Assembly (NCBI GenBank): GCA_017506865.1
Contig: JAFCMP010000007.1
Span: 434,001 to 498,000 of the forward strand
Origin: Tribonema minus
Lineage: Eukaryota; Sar; Xanthophyceae; Tribonematales; Tribonemataceae
Length of the DNA: 64,000 nt
Direction of reading: 5' to 3'
Shown one piece after another: positions 25,001 to 36,900 of this stretch (within the stretch, counting starts at the first letter, position 1; each line of letters starts with the position of its first letter). Under the pieces are notes generated by a model. The model saw nothing but the letters and a program-made list of their open reading frames with translations. It was not told where the DNA came from and searched no databases. Made by a program: the position numbers and the translations under genes.

Positions 25001-28000
25001 GTCGCCGCAGCTTCCGTCGCCTGAGGCTCCTGCGTCGCCGCCGGCGTTGCAGGGACCCCCTGTGCACCGGCCGGCAGTTTCGTCGGCGACGCGGTCTCCG
25101 CCGGGGCGGGGTCAGAGGGGGGCTCGGTGTCCATCGTTGCGGGCGGCGGACGCTCTGACGGCGCCGGGGGTTCGGGCTCGGGCTGGGCGGTGGCGGCAGC
25201 GGCGGCGGCGGCGGCAGCGGCGTCGGCGGCGGCGGTCTTGGCGGCCTGCAGCGCGCTCCAGTCGCAGTTCGCAGGCGCGAAGCCGACCCTGCAGGCGCGC
25301 AGCGCAGATGAAGATGCATGTGACGTGCCTTAGTGACAACTTCGAGTTGAAGTCTTCGCGTCGCAGCTTGTCGGCGCAAAGCCGACCATGCAGTCGCGCA
25401 GCACGGAGGCTGATTTGCTTGATGTGCGTCGTGAGGTGGGGTTACAGCTTCGAGTTTCAAACTTCGCTGAGGGGGGCATGGCGTGCGGGCGCCATATTTT
25501 GCGCACCAAGCAACTCTTGTACGTGTGTGACGACTGCGTTCCTGTCAGTGCTTGCATGGTGTAGACCCCATGTCTGTCGTCACGCAATGACGAGCACTGT
25601 CCTAGCGCGCGTTGCATGCGCGTGGCTTGTGGCAGAGCTTCCACGCCCGTCTCTGTGGCCAAACTTCAACATCCAAAACTGTTCCGTCCACACCTCTTGT
25701 TGGCGCGGTCAAAAAGCACGCCGTGGCCCCTCATAAAGTTGGCGCCGCAAATGCATACTTCAAAACAGCAAACTTCAAGTTCGCATAGACTACACCTCTT
25801 GTTGGCGTGATCAATCACTACATCCTGGCCCCTCATTGAGTTCACGACGAACACTGCCCCGTCACGTTATACTTCAAAGTAGTACAATTCAAGTACTTCT
25901 AAAGTATACATATGTACATCCACATCACGCACCTCTTGTTAGCGTGCTCAAACATCACGTCATGGTCCCTCATGAAGTTGGCGCCGAGCACTGCTCCGTC
26001 ACGCTCTACTCCAAAGCAGCACAATTCAAGGATATGTTACTTCAAGTCCGCATGTCTATTTCAAACGCACCTCTTATTGGCGTGGTCAAAGACCACGTCA
26101 TGATCCCTCATGAAGTTGGCGCCGAGCACTGCCCCATCACGCTCGTCCAGGTACATGCGCGGCGTGTACCCCGCGCCGTCATGATCCGCTGCAACGTCCA
26201 TGTATGCCTCCGGCTTGACGTCCACGCGCACGCCGCCAGCAAACACGAATGTGAACGTCGGCAGCGCCGCAAACTGCGCAGAGAGAGGGGGCACAGGGGG
26301 AGGTCAACATTTGAAGTTTGAGTTGAGCATGTGCAGCGCTCTCAAGGTCAACATTGGCAAACATAGCAAAACAACCGGCTTGACGTCCATGCGCACGCCG
26401 CCGTCGAACACAGATGTGAGCGTCGGCAGCGCCGCAAACTGCGAGAGAGAGGGGGGTGCACGCGCACAGGGCAGGCCAACACTTGAGCTTCAACTTGAAC
26501 GTGTGCAGTACTCTGTATGATCGCATTGACAAGATAGAGGTATGTATGTACAGCAGAAGAATGGCGCACAAAGTCCAACAGTGCACGTGCAAACTCTGTT
26601 GCGCACCTCTCTTGGGAACGAACGAAAGTCACCGCCGTCAGCATGCACAGCAGCGGCACACAGAAGGCACGGCAACGGTAGCATTGCCATGGTGCCCACT
26701 GCAAGTCTGGCGGACAACACACCCACAGCTCCGGCAACAAAAGACGGGAACTGCAAAATTGAACAATACCTGATGCATCAGGCATACACAAATAGACCTG
26801 AATGCAACAGAAGGATATCTGCAAAAAAGAACACTAACCGATACCAGGCACACAGGAGCGCGCCTACGTGCATACTACCTGTGCCTTGCTGAGCTTCATG
26901 GGCTTGTCGTCGTAGACCTGGCTACAACAGAAGGATGTTTGCGAGAAAGAACAATAACCGATACCACACATACCTGTGCCTTGCTGAGCTTCATGGGCTT
27001 GTTGTCGTACGCCATGCCCGTGAGCGCCTGCCACTGCGCGCGGAAGCCGTCTGCGCACGCGGAGGGCAGGTAGGTATCCGTGGTCCCCGAGTCCACAATG
27101 ACCCCCTTGCCCCTGTTGTACTGCGCCGGGTCCACGTTGATGGACTCGCCGCCGATGAGGATGTCCTGAAATGCAATGAAGAGTATTTGAAGTTGAAGTA
27201 GAGGTGTGAGGCTTGGCGGAGTGTGCACGTGCAGCTTTGAACGACGGCGGTGCGCTACGACCGAAGACCAGGATACCTGCCACAGCATTGTTGCTCTACA
27301 AGAGTACAAGCATCGAGCACATGCAAATCCACCGTGACCCAGCAACTCAGATTTTTCACAGCAATACACCTACAAACACCTGGAGGCTACTGTGAACCAG
27401 CCTTCACACCAGTAAAAGTTGAAAGTCCAGCAAGTCCCTGCACCAGCCCTCGTTGTGAAGGTTCGGCATGTACTGCATGGGCGCCGTGCGCAGCGGCCCC
27501 ACTACCTCCACAACAATAGCTTTGAAGTGCTGCACATGCATCCCTGCTTTGACTCAGCCCTCGTCATGCAAGTCGCAGTGCAAGTTGAAGTACCTGCAAG
27601 TCCACCGTGAACCAGCCCTCGTCGTGCAGGTTCGGCGTGTACTGCATGGGCGCCGTGCGCAGCAGCGGCTCCACCCCCCCCAGCACCATCACCCCGCCCC
27701 CGTAGTCAAAGCACAGGCTGAACTTCTCCTGCGCGAGCAGCCCCTTCTGGTGTAACTGCCAGACTAGCGTGAACTCGCTGACGCTCATCCCCATGATGCC
27801 GTCCGCGAGCTGCGTGTTGAAGAGGCCCGTCTGGGAGTTGATGCAGCCAAACATGAAGTCGATGCTGAGCGCCGCGTCGTCGGGGGGGGTGTCCTGGAGC
27901 GTGGTGAGCCCCGTGTAGAGCTTGTCTATGACCTGCGGTTAGGGTTAGGGTTAGAATTAGGGTTATGCGGCGGGGAGGTGCAGCAGGGTCAATCACAGAA

Positions 28001-29451
28001 AATGATTCTTTGTGTAGAGCTTGTCTATGACCTGCGGTTAGGATTAGAGTTGGGGTAAGGGTAAGGCGGCTGGGAGTTGCAGCGAGGTCAACGACCACAG
28101 AGAGTTCCGCTTTGACCGAACGTTGTGTGGAGCTTGTCTTTGACCTGCAATGTGCGGCAGGGAGGTGCAGCGAGGTCACCCTCTGAGAGCTCTTGTTTCA
28201 CCTTGTAAGTTGAGAGCTTGTTGATGCGTCCTGCAAAGCGGCGTTTGCAGCAAGGTGAACCCGTACGTGTTCATCTTAGCAGACATTGTCTTTCCACAAC
28301 TGGTCAGCCCTGGGGCGATGACTATGTAGAGCTCCTCTATTACGTGAAAAGCGCAGCACACAGAGAAACAGCAGGGTGGACCTCTCTGAGGACACGATTG
28401 ACACAATTTCTCCTCTGAATAACGACTGGCCTTACATGAGCATCACCAAGTGTCAAACTTACATTCAATGCTGCATGTACTACCGTTGTACTGCTTGTCA
28501 GTCCCAATTGAGCTTTGACCTCGTCAGCACTTGAAGTCGATGACAGACGTTGTGTATATCAAAAGGTCAGCCTCACGGCGACTTGCAAATTTCAGCCATC
28601 AACGCAACCCATTCGATGTCGGGTGCCACACGGGTGTCAAACGACACATTGTGTAAAATACCAGTTCGACGGATACCCCATTAGTATGTTTGTTGCCAAG
28701 CTTATCAGTAGCTGTTTTACGTACGCAATGGGCACGCAGTCGTTAAGCGGCTGGAACACGAGCTGTTTTATATGCTTTTTCGAAAATCTTCACGACAGCA
28801 CAAGAGCGTTCAAATTACCTGGAAAGCACTCCAGCTGCTGCCCTCGCTGTAGCTCTGGCTGAACACACAGCGCTGGTTGGCTCCGCAGTTGAAGTTCCCA
28901 TGGCAGTCAGGGCACTTGGTCAGCGTCGCCGTGCTGCTGAGGTCAAAGTCCCAGTAGGAGTCCGTGTGGTCCCCGCACGCCTTGCAGCCCTTGCAGGGGA
29001 AGGCTGTGAAGTGGCTGCCGGTGTCCAAAATGACGCTGACCCTCTGAGGAGGCGTGCCCACGTAAACATAGGCAATGTGAGTTCCGTAGCCGGGAATCAG
29101 GGGGACTTCCTCCACCACCATCGCCAGCCGACCATCAGCCAATCGCCTGGTGCGCCCGCTGCCACGGCCCACAGGAGCGACGAAAACTGCGCCCCCGCTC
29201 GCCTGCTCAATGACCTCGTGCACCTCCAGACCTGCAATGCTCTGTCCCGCACCTGCGCTGGAGCTGAAGCGGTACGACGATCGCTGCGAGCCTCCACCAG
29301 TGTTTCCGCTGCGATAGGCTACCGGCAGTGCGTGGGTGTGCGCTGAGCTGCCGTCAATGCCCCGTGTCGCTGGCAACTGCAGCAGGCAAAGGACAGAGGC
29401 CAGGGAGGCCAACGCTGCTGCAGCGCGCCTCATGACGCTGGCACCGGCCAC
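22048..29451 (-). CDS. Membrane-anchored pepsin-type aspartyl protease with Cys-rich TSP1-like region, seven exons
   Basis: Exons on the minus strand are 29451-28819, 27932-27594, 27165-26974, 26273-26071, 25288-24814, 23914-23219 and 22557-22048. All are bounded by GT-AG and in phase (0,0,0,2,0,0), giving about 1,015 residues. In order: a hydrophobic signal peptide; the first catalytic motif VILDTGSHFTAFPC; a Cys-rich insert (CKGCKACGD, CPDCHGNFNCG); FNTQLADGIMGM; the second catalytic motif VIVDSGTTDTYLP; GANFMRDHDVVFDHANKRVG and FAPANCDW, the usual end of the A1 family; an Ala/Pro/Glu-rich linker; a Cys-rich region (PCNAKCPLG, ETRPCTKQC, WSPCDNKCRQRRQW) like thrombospondin type 1 repeats; and a membrane helix (APVAIAVVAALGVVAAAAVW) with a basic, then acidic, tail. 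The layout resembles algal and apicomplexan membrane-bound pepsins. It probably cleaves secretory-pathway or surface proteins. Confidence 0.88.
25360..25405 (-). repeat. Intronic copy of protease exon 5 start
   Basis: The block gtcgcag ... gccgacc ... gcag at 25360-25405 repeats the start of exon 5 (25255-25300). It lies in the intron before that exon in gene orientation. Confidence 0.75.
25691..26000 (-). repeat. Three extra copies of protease exon 4 end in one intron
   Basis: The used exon end and donor (26071-26130, plus-strand cctcttattggcgtggtcaa) is repeated from 25931, 25795 and 25691. Each copy retains cctcttgtt(a)gcgtg, catggtccctca or its close variant, and gttggcgccg in two cases. 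The copies degrade with distance. All lie downstream of the exon in gene orientation. Confidence 0.92.
26376..26441 (-). repeat. Intronic copy of protease exon 4 start
   Basis: This repeats 26211-26276 at an offset of 165 bp (cggcttgacgtccatgcgca ... gcgccgcaaactgcg), including the acceptor. A second copy of the flanking intron sequence (gcacagggggaggtcaacat-like) follows each. Confidence 0.92.
26877..26915 (-). repeat. Intronic copy of protease exon 3 end with donor
   Basis: The block acctgtgccttgctgagctt ... gtcgtcgta at 26877-26915 repeats 26972-27010 with a 95-bp offset and near identity. Flanking intron words such as caacagaaggat also recur. Confidence 0.92.
27321..27499 (-). repeat. 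Intronic copies of protease exon 2 end
   Basis: A close copy at 27430-27499 (caccagccctcgttgtgaag, tactgcatgggcgccgtgcg) repeats the used exon end at 27594-27668. Two weaker echoes (ccaccgtgacccagc near 27330 and tgtgaaccagccttcac near 27390) lie deeper in the intron. Confidence 0.88.
28013..28149 (-). repeat. Intronic copies of protease exon 2 start with telomere-like flank
   Basis: The acceptor-side words gagcttgtctatgacctgcg recur at 28013-28036 and, as gagcttgtctttgacctgc, at 28124-28149. In the used copy (27915-27965) and the first repeat the acceptor is preceded by CCCTAA-type hexamers in gene orientation. Confidence 0.85.
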
Positions 29452-30898
29452 CGAAGCGCCGTCAGTCCTCCCGTACTCTGCAGCTCGTGGGCAGCAGACA
29501 GCGATCGAGAAGAAAAAACGGTGGTGAATTTTTTCTCAAATCTCAAGACTTCCACTTGCAGTTCGAACTCGCTAAACCGTTGACATGTACATCGTGGCAC
29601 TCGCTGGACCATGGTGAGCACTTGCGCAATGACGGATGTCCATGGGGTCACGATTCCCTCGTCTGACCCGCTGCTCAGGCTCAGGACACCTTGGCATTCG
29701 GTTGCTTCGGTGAGTGTGTAGACCTTCAGCTAACTGGCGCCGGTGAGGACCGCAATTTAGAGGATGGCGAGTCTGTGCCATCAGCACAGCGGCTTGGGAG
29801 AGACCTGGCAGCAATTTTGAATAAACTGATGGTGATAGCTTGCAGTTGATGTGCCCCACCGATGAGCTAGCTGCGACCATCGAGGATCACAGCAGCACTT
29901 CAGATACTGCGAACTGGGCCCCTGCAGGTGCGAATGCATCCAAGGCGGTGTGCAGCTGCCGCACGCTCTGCGAAGACTCACTATGCTGTGAAGCGCTGAC
30001 ATGCGTATCCCAGCCGCAGTGAACTCTCATGATTCAGCGTGATGGGGACTACCGCCATCCGAGTTGGATTCAAAGCTCACCTCTTGATTCAAGTCGATTG
30101 CTGCAGCTGGCGTACCTCAAAGTGTGCGCCCAGGTATCGAGTGTCGTACAGGTACTGAAATGCGTTGTATCGACAACACCTGGGCGCACCAAGGTGTCCT
30201 GACAGTCCAATAGTCAAACTCTGAATGATTGCCATACAGTAGGTCTCCCTCCTGATGGGCTGCACGCACCCCTGGAATGAATGACTCAGATACTGGCAGA
30301 GAGTCCAGCACCTCTGGTCACAGCGACGCAGCGCTCTCCAGTGCTGCACATGTGACGGCGCGCTGCCGCAGGTCTCTCCGCTCACTCAGGTGTCTGCACA
30401 GCCTTGATTATAGCCTGCGCATTGGCTAATTGCTGTGCGTGGACAAGAAGGAGGTGGAGCCAGGCATCATGAAACACTCATTCCACAGCTCAACTGCAGT
30501 CCAGGTTGTCCTTTACTGTGGGCGACACGCTGATTGCAGCTTGCAAGAGCTGAGCGCTGCACAGTGAAAGCAAAACCTTCCACTCGCATGCAGAAGCACC
30601 AACTCAGCAACACCTTCCACTTCATATGTGCCAGTTGCAGAAGCACCAACTCAGACACATCTTAGCTGTACCGTAAACACGTACAATTATCTGCACGTCG
30701 ATTATTCATCAGTAAGCGCAAGCCCTTGAGCTGCTTCAAGAAGCCACCTTGTACACCGATGTGTGTGGCCTCGTGAGCTAATTGTTGGACATCTGCATAC
30801 CATTCACACTTGGACCGGGGGAGGAGGGTCGTACATATGTGCACTGCTGAGCATGGCATGTGACCAATATATATATGGCTGCCGTCACCGTTGGTCTC
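29452..30898. other. Spacer upstream of the protease and downstream of the NADAR gene
   Basis: It should contain the protease promoter. Short frames on both strands show no domain, and no clear core promoter element was recognised. Confidence 0.35.
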
Positions 30899-33144
30899 TC
30901 AGCCCCCGCACTGCAGCAGCGCCTTCTCTGGCGGCGGCGAGGGCTCCCGCCCCTCCACTATCAGCTGCCGCACCACCATGAGCGCCTGACCCAGCTTATT
31001 AGTCCCCCGCCACCGCCGCTCGTCGAGAGCCTTTGGGTCGTTGGCGGCGAGCCCTATGCCCCAAACCCTATCATGAGGGCTAGCCTCCACCAATAGCCTG
31101 CTGCCCGTGTCCACCAGCTCCCGCCGCAGCGCCGCGTTCTGCGTGAACTTGGCATAGTTGCCGTGGATGACCACCTGCAGGGAGTGACGCTCCCACAGTT
31201 CACTGTTGAAGTTGGGGACCGCGCGCCCGAGCCGCTTGTGCTGCTCCGGATCCGCCGTCGCCAGGATCTGCGCCAGAACGTCGCGGGCGTTGAACAGGCG
31301 CGCCTTGCAGGCCATCATCCACTGCTCCGCGCAGCTGTACGCGACGCCGGCAATCTGCAGGCCCGCGTGCGGGGGCGGGCGAGGCACAGGAGCAGGCAGC
31401 GTGAGGCGTTGTTTTGCAGCCGCGGCACGACAGCATGTTTCAACCTTGTACTTGCAGATATGGGAGTTAGGGCGCAGAGCATATGAGATTGAAAACAAAG
31501 GTGTGCGGTTGAGGTTGAGGCAGTAAACATAGTGCATGGCTTCATGCAGCTGTGTGCTATTGCTTGCATTCTGGCGTGTGAAGCCACATGCATTGCAGCT
31601 TGAGCCAGACACACCTGTTCAGCGCTGTTGACACTGGCTGCGACCTACGATTGGCGGGCGTGGCCTTAGTGACAAACCGTATCAAGGGGAATGCAAGATG
31701 GCAAACTGGCTGCGCGTTAGCACAGCGGCTTTGTCAGAGCAGTCTGTGTTGTAACTTCTGATGCAAGTCTTGTATTGCAAGCACCAAGATGGCCTCATTG
31801 GTGAATACCAAGGGCTCCTTTCAGTCTTTGGACCTGCTGCTCAGCAGCATGCACTTGCGGTGCCTCAACAACGCAGTTCTAATCAAGGTATTGGGGCTCG
31901 ATCCTGTCAGCAAACTTGCAGCACATGCCGATGCTGGTAGGCCGCCATGAAGTTCACTCGAAAAGGTGTTGTAAGCGCTGTGTATGATACCATAAATCGA
32001 TCCTGACTTGGCGAACGGGGCCACTGCATCCGGCCTTAGTCTAGGTCGTCGGAGCTGTCGCGTGCAAGTTCTGAATGGCTGCATTGACTCAGCATGGAAC
32101 TGCCGCCGTGGAGCAATGGCACATGTGTCCGTGAGCACCGCCAAAGGTTACTTGAGCTTGCAGAGCGCATATAACTTGTCACCTAGAGCTCTACGATCTT
32201 TTGATTCGTTTTCATATAATGCATGCGTGCAAGCTACTAAAAGTTTGCCTCAGCAATAAAGAGGCTTGAAAGCTGTGGTGTTGACTCGGTCACGCTCCAG
32301 AGTCCTATGGCGCAAGGAACGGTCATAAGCATGAATGGCACATCAGCCCAACGCTGAGATGTGCTGAAGAGTTGTCGCCGAGGCCAGGCTGAGTGCCAGT
32401 ACCTAAGCTGTGTTCTTCCTACATGGCGTAAACATATATATGACTCGTGTTGAAGTGTTGATGGGTATGGGACGAGCCGTATCGACCAATCCGCTGCGTC
32501 TGATGAGCATGCTGGAAAAATTGATGGCACACTATGCTCATGGCATATATCTGTCTTCAACCTACCTTGACCATCAAAACCTATTAGCTGGTGTATTTTG
32601 TTCCAATAAGCGATTAGCACTCCAGTACTGATGCTCTAACTAATGTTTCGACAGTATAACTGATGGGGACAATATTTCACAGTGCGCACCACAAATGGCG
32701 AAGGTGTCCACTGCGACAAAGCGAGCCGTGTGAAGCTTGTTTCACTTCTGTACTGGTTGCGCTAGCTAGCGATTTGCTAGATGTAACTGATATGTAGAGG
32801 GGTTTTCATACGCGCACCTGAAAAGGCGAAGGTGTCCACTGCACCAGAAATCCTGGCGGCTGCCAGAACAAGACCATGTCGCCTTTGATATGCACCGCGC
32901 TGTGGTCGAATGGCGGCTCCGTTTCCGAATCTGCTGCCACCTTTCGCTCTCCAACTTTCCTGGGTCGCCTCTTTTCCTCACATCGCTCCTGCAACTGCGT
33001 CATCTTGCGCAAGCTCTGGGCCCGGGCCAAACTGGGAGCAAACTTCAAAACTGGATCCGCTTGAAGATCCATCTTCAGCGTGGTGTAAGGAGGCCAGGCG
33101 GCAAAGAGCGCGAGAGCTGGTGCGCACCCATGGTGGCTCTGCAT
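30899..33144 (-). CDS. NADAR-domain N-glycosidase (YbiA/RibX-like), two exons
   Basis: Exon 1 is 33144-32818 and exon 2 is 31354-30899, phase 0, donor gtgcgc, acceptor ctgcag, about 260 residues. The junction joins GDMVLFWQPPGFLVQWTPSP to IAGVAYSCAEQWMMACKA, exactly as the NADAR fold continues. Further family motifs are LGRAVPNFNSELWE, VIHGNYAKFTQN, LLVEASPHDRVWGIGLAAND and WRGTNKLGQALMVVR. Family members cleave N-glycosidic bonds, in reactive riboflavin-pathway intermediates (a damage pre-emption role) or in ADP-ribosylated guanosine. An N-terminal Lys/Arg-rich extension of about 85 residues is unusual. It may start at the internal Met at 33072 instead, or carry a targeting signal. The domain call is firm; the substrate is not determined. 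Confidence 0.88.
32693..32720 (-). repeat. Intronic copy of NADAR exon 1 end
   Basis: The block atggcgaaggtgtccactgc repeats the exon end at 32823-32842 (aggcgaaggtgtccactgca), about 130 bp into the intron. The adjoining gtgcgc-type donor is also echoed just below it. Confidence 0.85.
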
Positions 33145-33907
33145 TGCTTTCGGCGAGCCCGATGGCAGGACTGATGCGAGGTGCGTGAACGAATCGCTGA
33201 AAAACCAGTTTTGGCAGCGGCGCGCGGTTGAAGTGCACGAGTAAGCAATCTTTTGACGTAGTCGTCACTCCTATTTACGTTCAAGGGAATTGAATAAGTA
33301 AGCTGTTGATATGGGTCAACCTTCCAAAAAAGTCCATGTGCGCTCTGTGTTAGCGATCCTGTGCGAAATCGCTGAAAACTTCGCTGTTGAAGTGCAGTGG
33401 CTGTGTCACTTGCTGCCATCAAATGTGCAAGGTGTGCGTCACTGCTTCCAGTCGTTCATAATGGGAGGTCTCCCATGGTGGTACCGTCTTAATGGGGATT
33501 ATGGTTGTGACCGAGGTTACAATGGTATTGCATCCAACTAGCAAATGTGCACTGTACTTGGTGCTGTCAAGTTGGTGCGTACTACTTCGAGTATCAGGGA
33601 GTGCCATTCATTAGTGGTGGTGAACATCTCCCTGCAGCAGCTTTCACTTCCTCTGTCGTGCTGGGAGTACTCTATCATGTCCGTGTTTGCGGCAACTTGA
33701 CAATCTCTGCTGCTGTGCACCGACGTCATTTTAGCACGGACCAGCAGCAGCTGGCACACCTGGCCAGCTCACACATCTTTAGTTAATCTGCACTGCTATT
33801 CCTTGTTGAAAGCGACACTTGACAACGTCTCCATCCATGCACTAATGCTGCTTTGGCAGGAACAAGCAGCAGCTGTAGGAGATGAAGTTCGGTGCCAGTG
33901 ACGTGAC
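33145..33907. other. Divergent spacer between NADAR and the first glycosyltransferase-like gene
   Basis: The two genes are transcribed away from each other, so both promoters should lie within these roughly 760 bases. No TATA-like element stands out. A minus-strand open frame at 33.1-33.4 kb could be an extra upstream NADAR exon but lacks support. Confidence 0.4.
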
Positions 33908-36900
33908 ATGCTCAGCTTCAAGGCCCTGCGGACCCGGCTGGTATGGCTTCTGGGCCTGTGTGCTGCAGCCGGCATAGCCGCAAACTACAAGTTCAACTAT
34001 GGCCCGCGCTTAAGCGCTGCCTCCAGCCCACACGGCTCAGAAGCACCCCCACACTCCGCCACACCGCAAGAGAAGCAGCCATCGCCAGAGGCACAGACAG
34101 CGCCAGAGAAGCAGCCTTCGTTAGAGACGCAGCCTGCGGCAGTGCCGGCGGCGGTGGCAGCGGCCGCTGCGGCGGTAACCGCGGCAGCGGCGGCGCTGGT
34201 TCCGTGCGATGGCGACGGCTGCGGCGCCGCGCTGCAGGACATGCGCTCGGCGAACGCGCAGCTGCACGCCGCGCTGCGGGGCGTCGGCGCGACCGACGAA
34301 AAGAATTATGCACGCGAGTCTGTTGGACTGCGCGGCGGCGCTGTGAAAGCAAAAGTTGAAGTTGAGGAGGCGCCGGCGCCTGCGGCAGCGGAGGACGTGG
34401 GTGTTGCGGCAGCGGCAGGGAGGGAGTGGAGTGCGGCAGCGGCAGGGAAGGAGTGGAGTGTGCCGCCGGCGCAAGTGGAGGGGCCAGCGGATACTGCTGG
34501 TGAGGCGCGGGGGGGGCGGTCGGCTCGGCTGCCAACGCTCATCATCTATGCTGCGGTGCGTATGTACTTCTATACATGTATGTATGTATGTGTGTGTACA
34601 GCAGTGCTCAGCACATGGTGGTGACTTGCGCGTTATGAGCGTTGCCTGCGTGGGGCTGGCACTTCAGAAGTGCGCGCTGCAGAGATCAAGCCTCAAAGGC
34701 CCGCTGAGCAGTGTGCGCTGCAAAAATTCAGCCTCCAACGCCCGTTCGTTTGTGCGGCAGCCGTGCTGAGCACTGCTTTGTACCACACATGCATCGCTGG
34801 TCGCTGCCATCTCAGCAGCTACATGCTTGCGTCATGCTATCCGGCGCTGGAGTACTCATTGCTGAAGCGCTTTGCTCAGCAGCATCTGTTGGAGGAAGTG
34901 ATGCCATGGGGGCACGGTTGAAGTTGACCTGAACAGAAAATTCTTCAGTACGTACTACTGTCCGACATTGCCAGGACCTGACGCGACGGTGAAGTTGCAC
35001 GCGCCCTGGAGCAGTGCGCTCTGAGCACTGCTGTGAGCGTCGCCCCTCTGTCACGCGCCTGCGTATCACCGCGCCTGTGCACGTCAATGATTCAGCCCCC
35101 CCCACAAGATTTTTGTTATAATGAACTCTTCGTGAAACACCTTATCCCAACCGCAACATCGCTTTCAATGCTGACTCTGGCCCTGCTCTCATCCTGACCC
35201 CAGCATCGGTGAAGTGTGACGACTCGTATGAATATGGCTTTACGGACGGTCGGCCATGACAGCATTGGCTTCTTCTTGTTCCTGTACAACGCTCTACTGG
35301 CACAGCAGTACCCGCAATACACGGCAGTTGTTACCCCCAACACATTAATCACCAATTGAGGGGTTGGTTTATGGTAGCTTTGCGCTCAACCCTGACTATG
35401 ACGGTGACTCTGACCCTGTCCCAGAATCTGAGTGACCTGCAGGCTAGGCTCGACCTCAAACCCTGACCCTGACTCTGACAGTGACTGTGACTCTGACCCT
35501 GACCCTGAGTCATCCGCAGGTCGACGATGGCGAGGAAGGTTCCTGGGACCGGCGCGACAACCTGCGCTTCTTCCTGCGGCACGCGCTCCTGGACCATTCC
35601 GAGTACCAGTTCCTCATCGTCATCAACGGGTGCCACCGCATGGACGTGGCGAAATATGTGATGGCGCGCAACGTGCACGTTCTGGTGCGCGAGAACGTGT
35701 GCTTTGACGCGGGGGCGTGGCTGGCGGGGCTGGACTACATGGCGGAGGTTCAAGAGAGGGTACGTATTGGTGTCTGCAGCGTGTACCTACCCCGCCAACA
35801 GCGCATTGCATCATGAAGGTGGTGACTGTTTATTGTCAACGGGTAGCCCTCTTGCTTTGACGTGGGGCGTGGCTGGCGGGGCTGAACTTCAAGAGAGGGT
35901 ATGTATCAGTGTCTGCAGTGCGTACCTACCTCGCCAACAGCGCATTGCAACACGAAGGTGGTTACTGTATAAAACCAACGCGTGCCCCTCTGGATTCTCC
36001 ACAATCTGTACAGTAGTGCTGCTGAAGCGGTTACAGAACTGGTTTCAGTGAGGTGAGCGGCGCGTCACACCGGTCACAGCAGAACGTGTTAGCACCACTT
36101 CAACCTGCTGTAACTTCAACTTTAACTGCTACACCAGGCGGGACGGCCGCCCTTCAAGCGATACGTCTTCTTCAACAACTCGGTGCGCGGCCCGTTCCTG
36201 CCGCCGTGGCTCCGTGGCGACAGCAGCGGCGGCGGCGGCGGCGGCGGTGGCAAGGTCAAAGGCAACAGTGTTGCCGGCAGCAGGCGCCTCCATGGCGACA
36301 CCCCTGGCGGTGGCAGCGGCGGCGGCAGCAGCAGCAGCGGCGGCAGTGGCCTTGCTGCGCACGGCGGCGGCGGCGGCGGCACCACCAGACACCTCCAGAG
36401 CGGCAGCGGTAGTGAGGTCGATACAGTTAGTGGCGGCGTCAATGCTGTGGCCGACATTGCTGGTCGCGGCGAAGGCGGTGACAGCGGTGGCGACGGCGGT
36501 GGCGGCAGCAGCTACGGCACTACAGGCAGTGGCAGCGGCGGCGCCGGTGACGACGACAGCATGACGGGCGGCGGCGGCAGCGGCGGCGGCAGCGGCGGCG
36601 GCAACGGCGGCAGCGTCGGCAGCGGCGGCGGCGGCGGCAGCAGCGCCCCGCGCTTCGACTGGGTGGCGGCGTTCACGTCGCCGCTGAACAAGCGCGTGAA
36701 GCTCGTGGGCACGAGCGTCAACTGCAATGGGCTGGGCAGCGACGACGGCGGCGGCGGCGGCGGCGGCGAGGGCGAGGACGCAGCGCCGCCGTCGCTGCGC
36801 ACGCTGCACCTGCAGTCCATGGCGCTGGCGACTGACGACGAGGGGATGGCGTGCTGCTTCCGCCCGACGCTGGAGTCGCCCCAGTGCACCGCGGAGTGGG

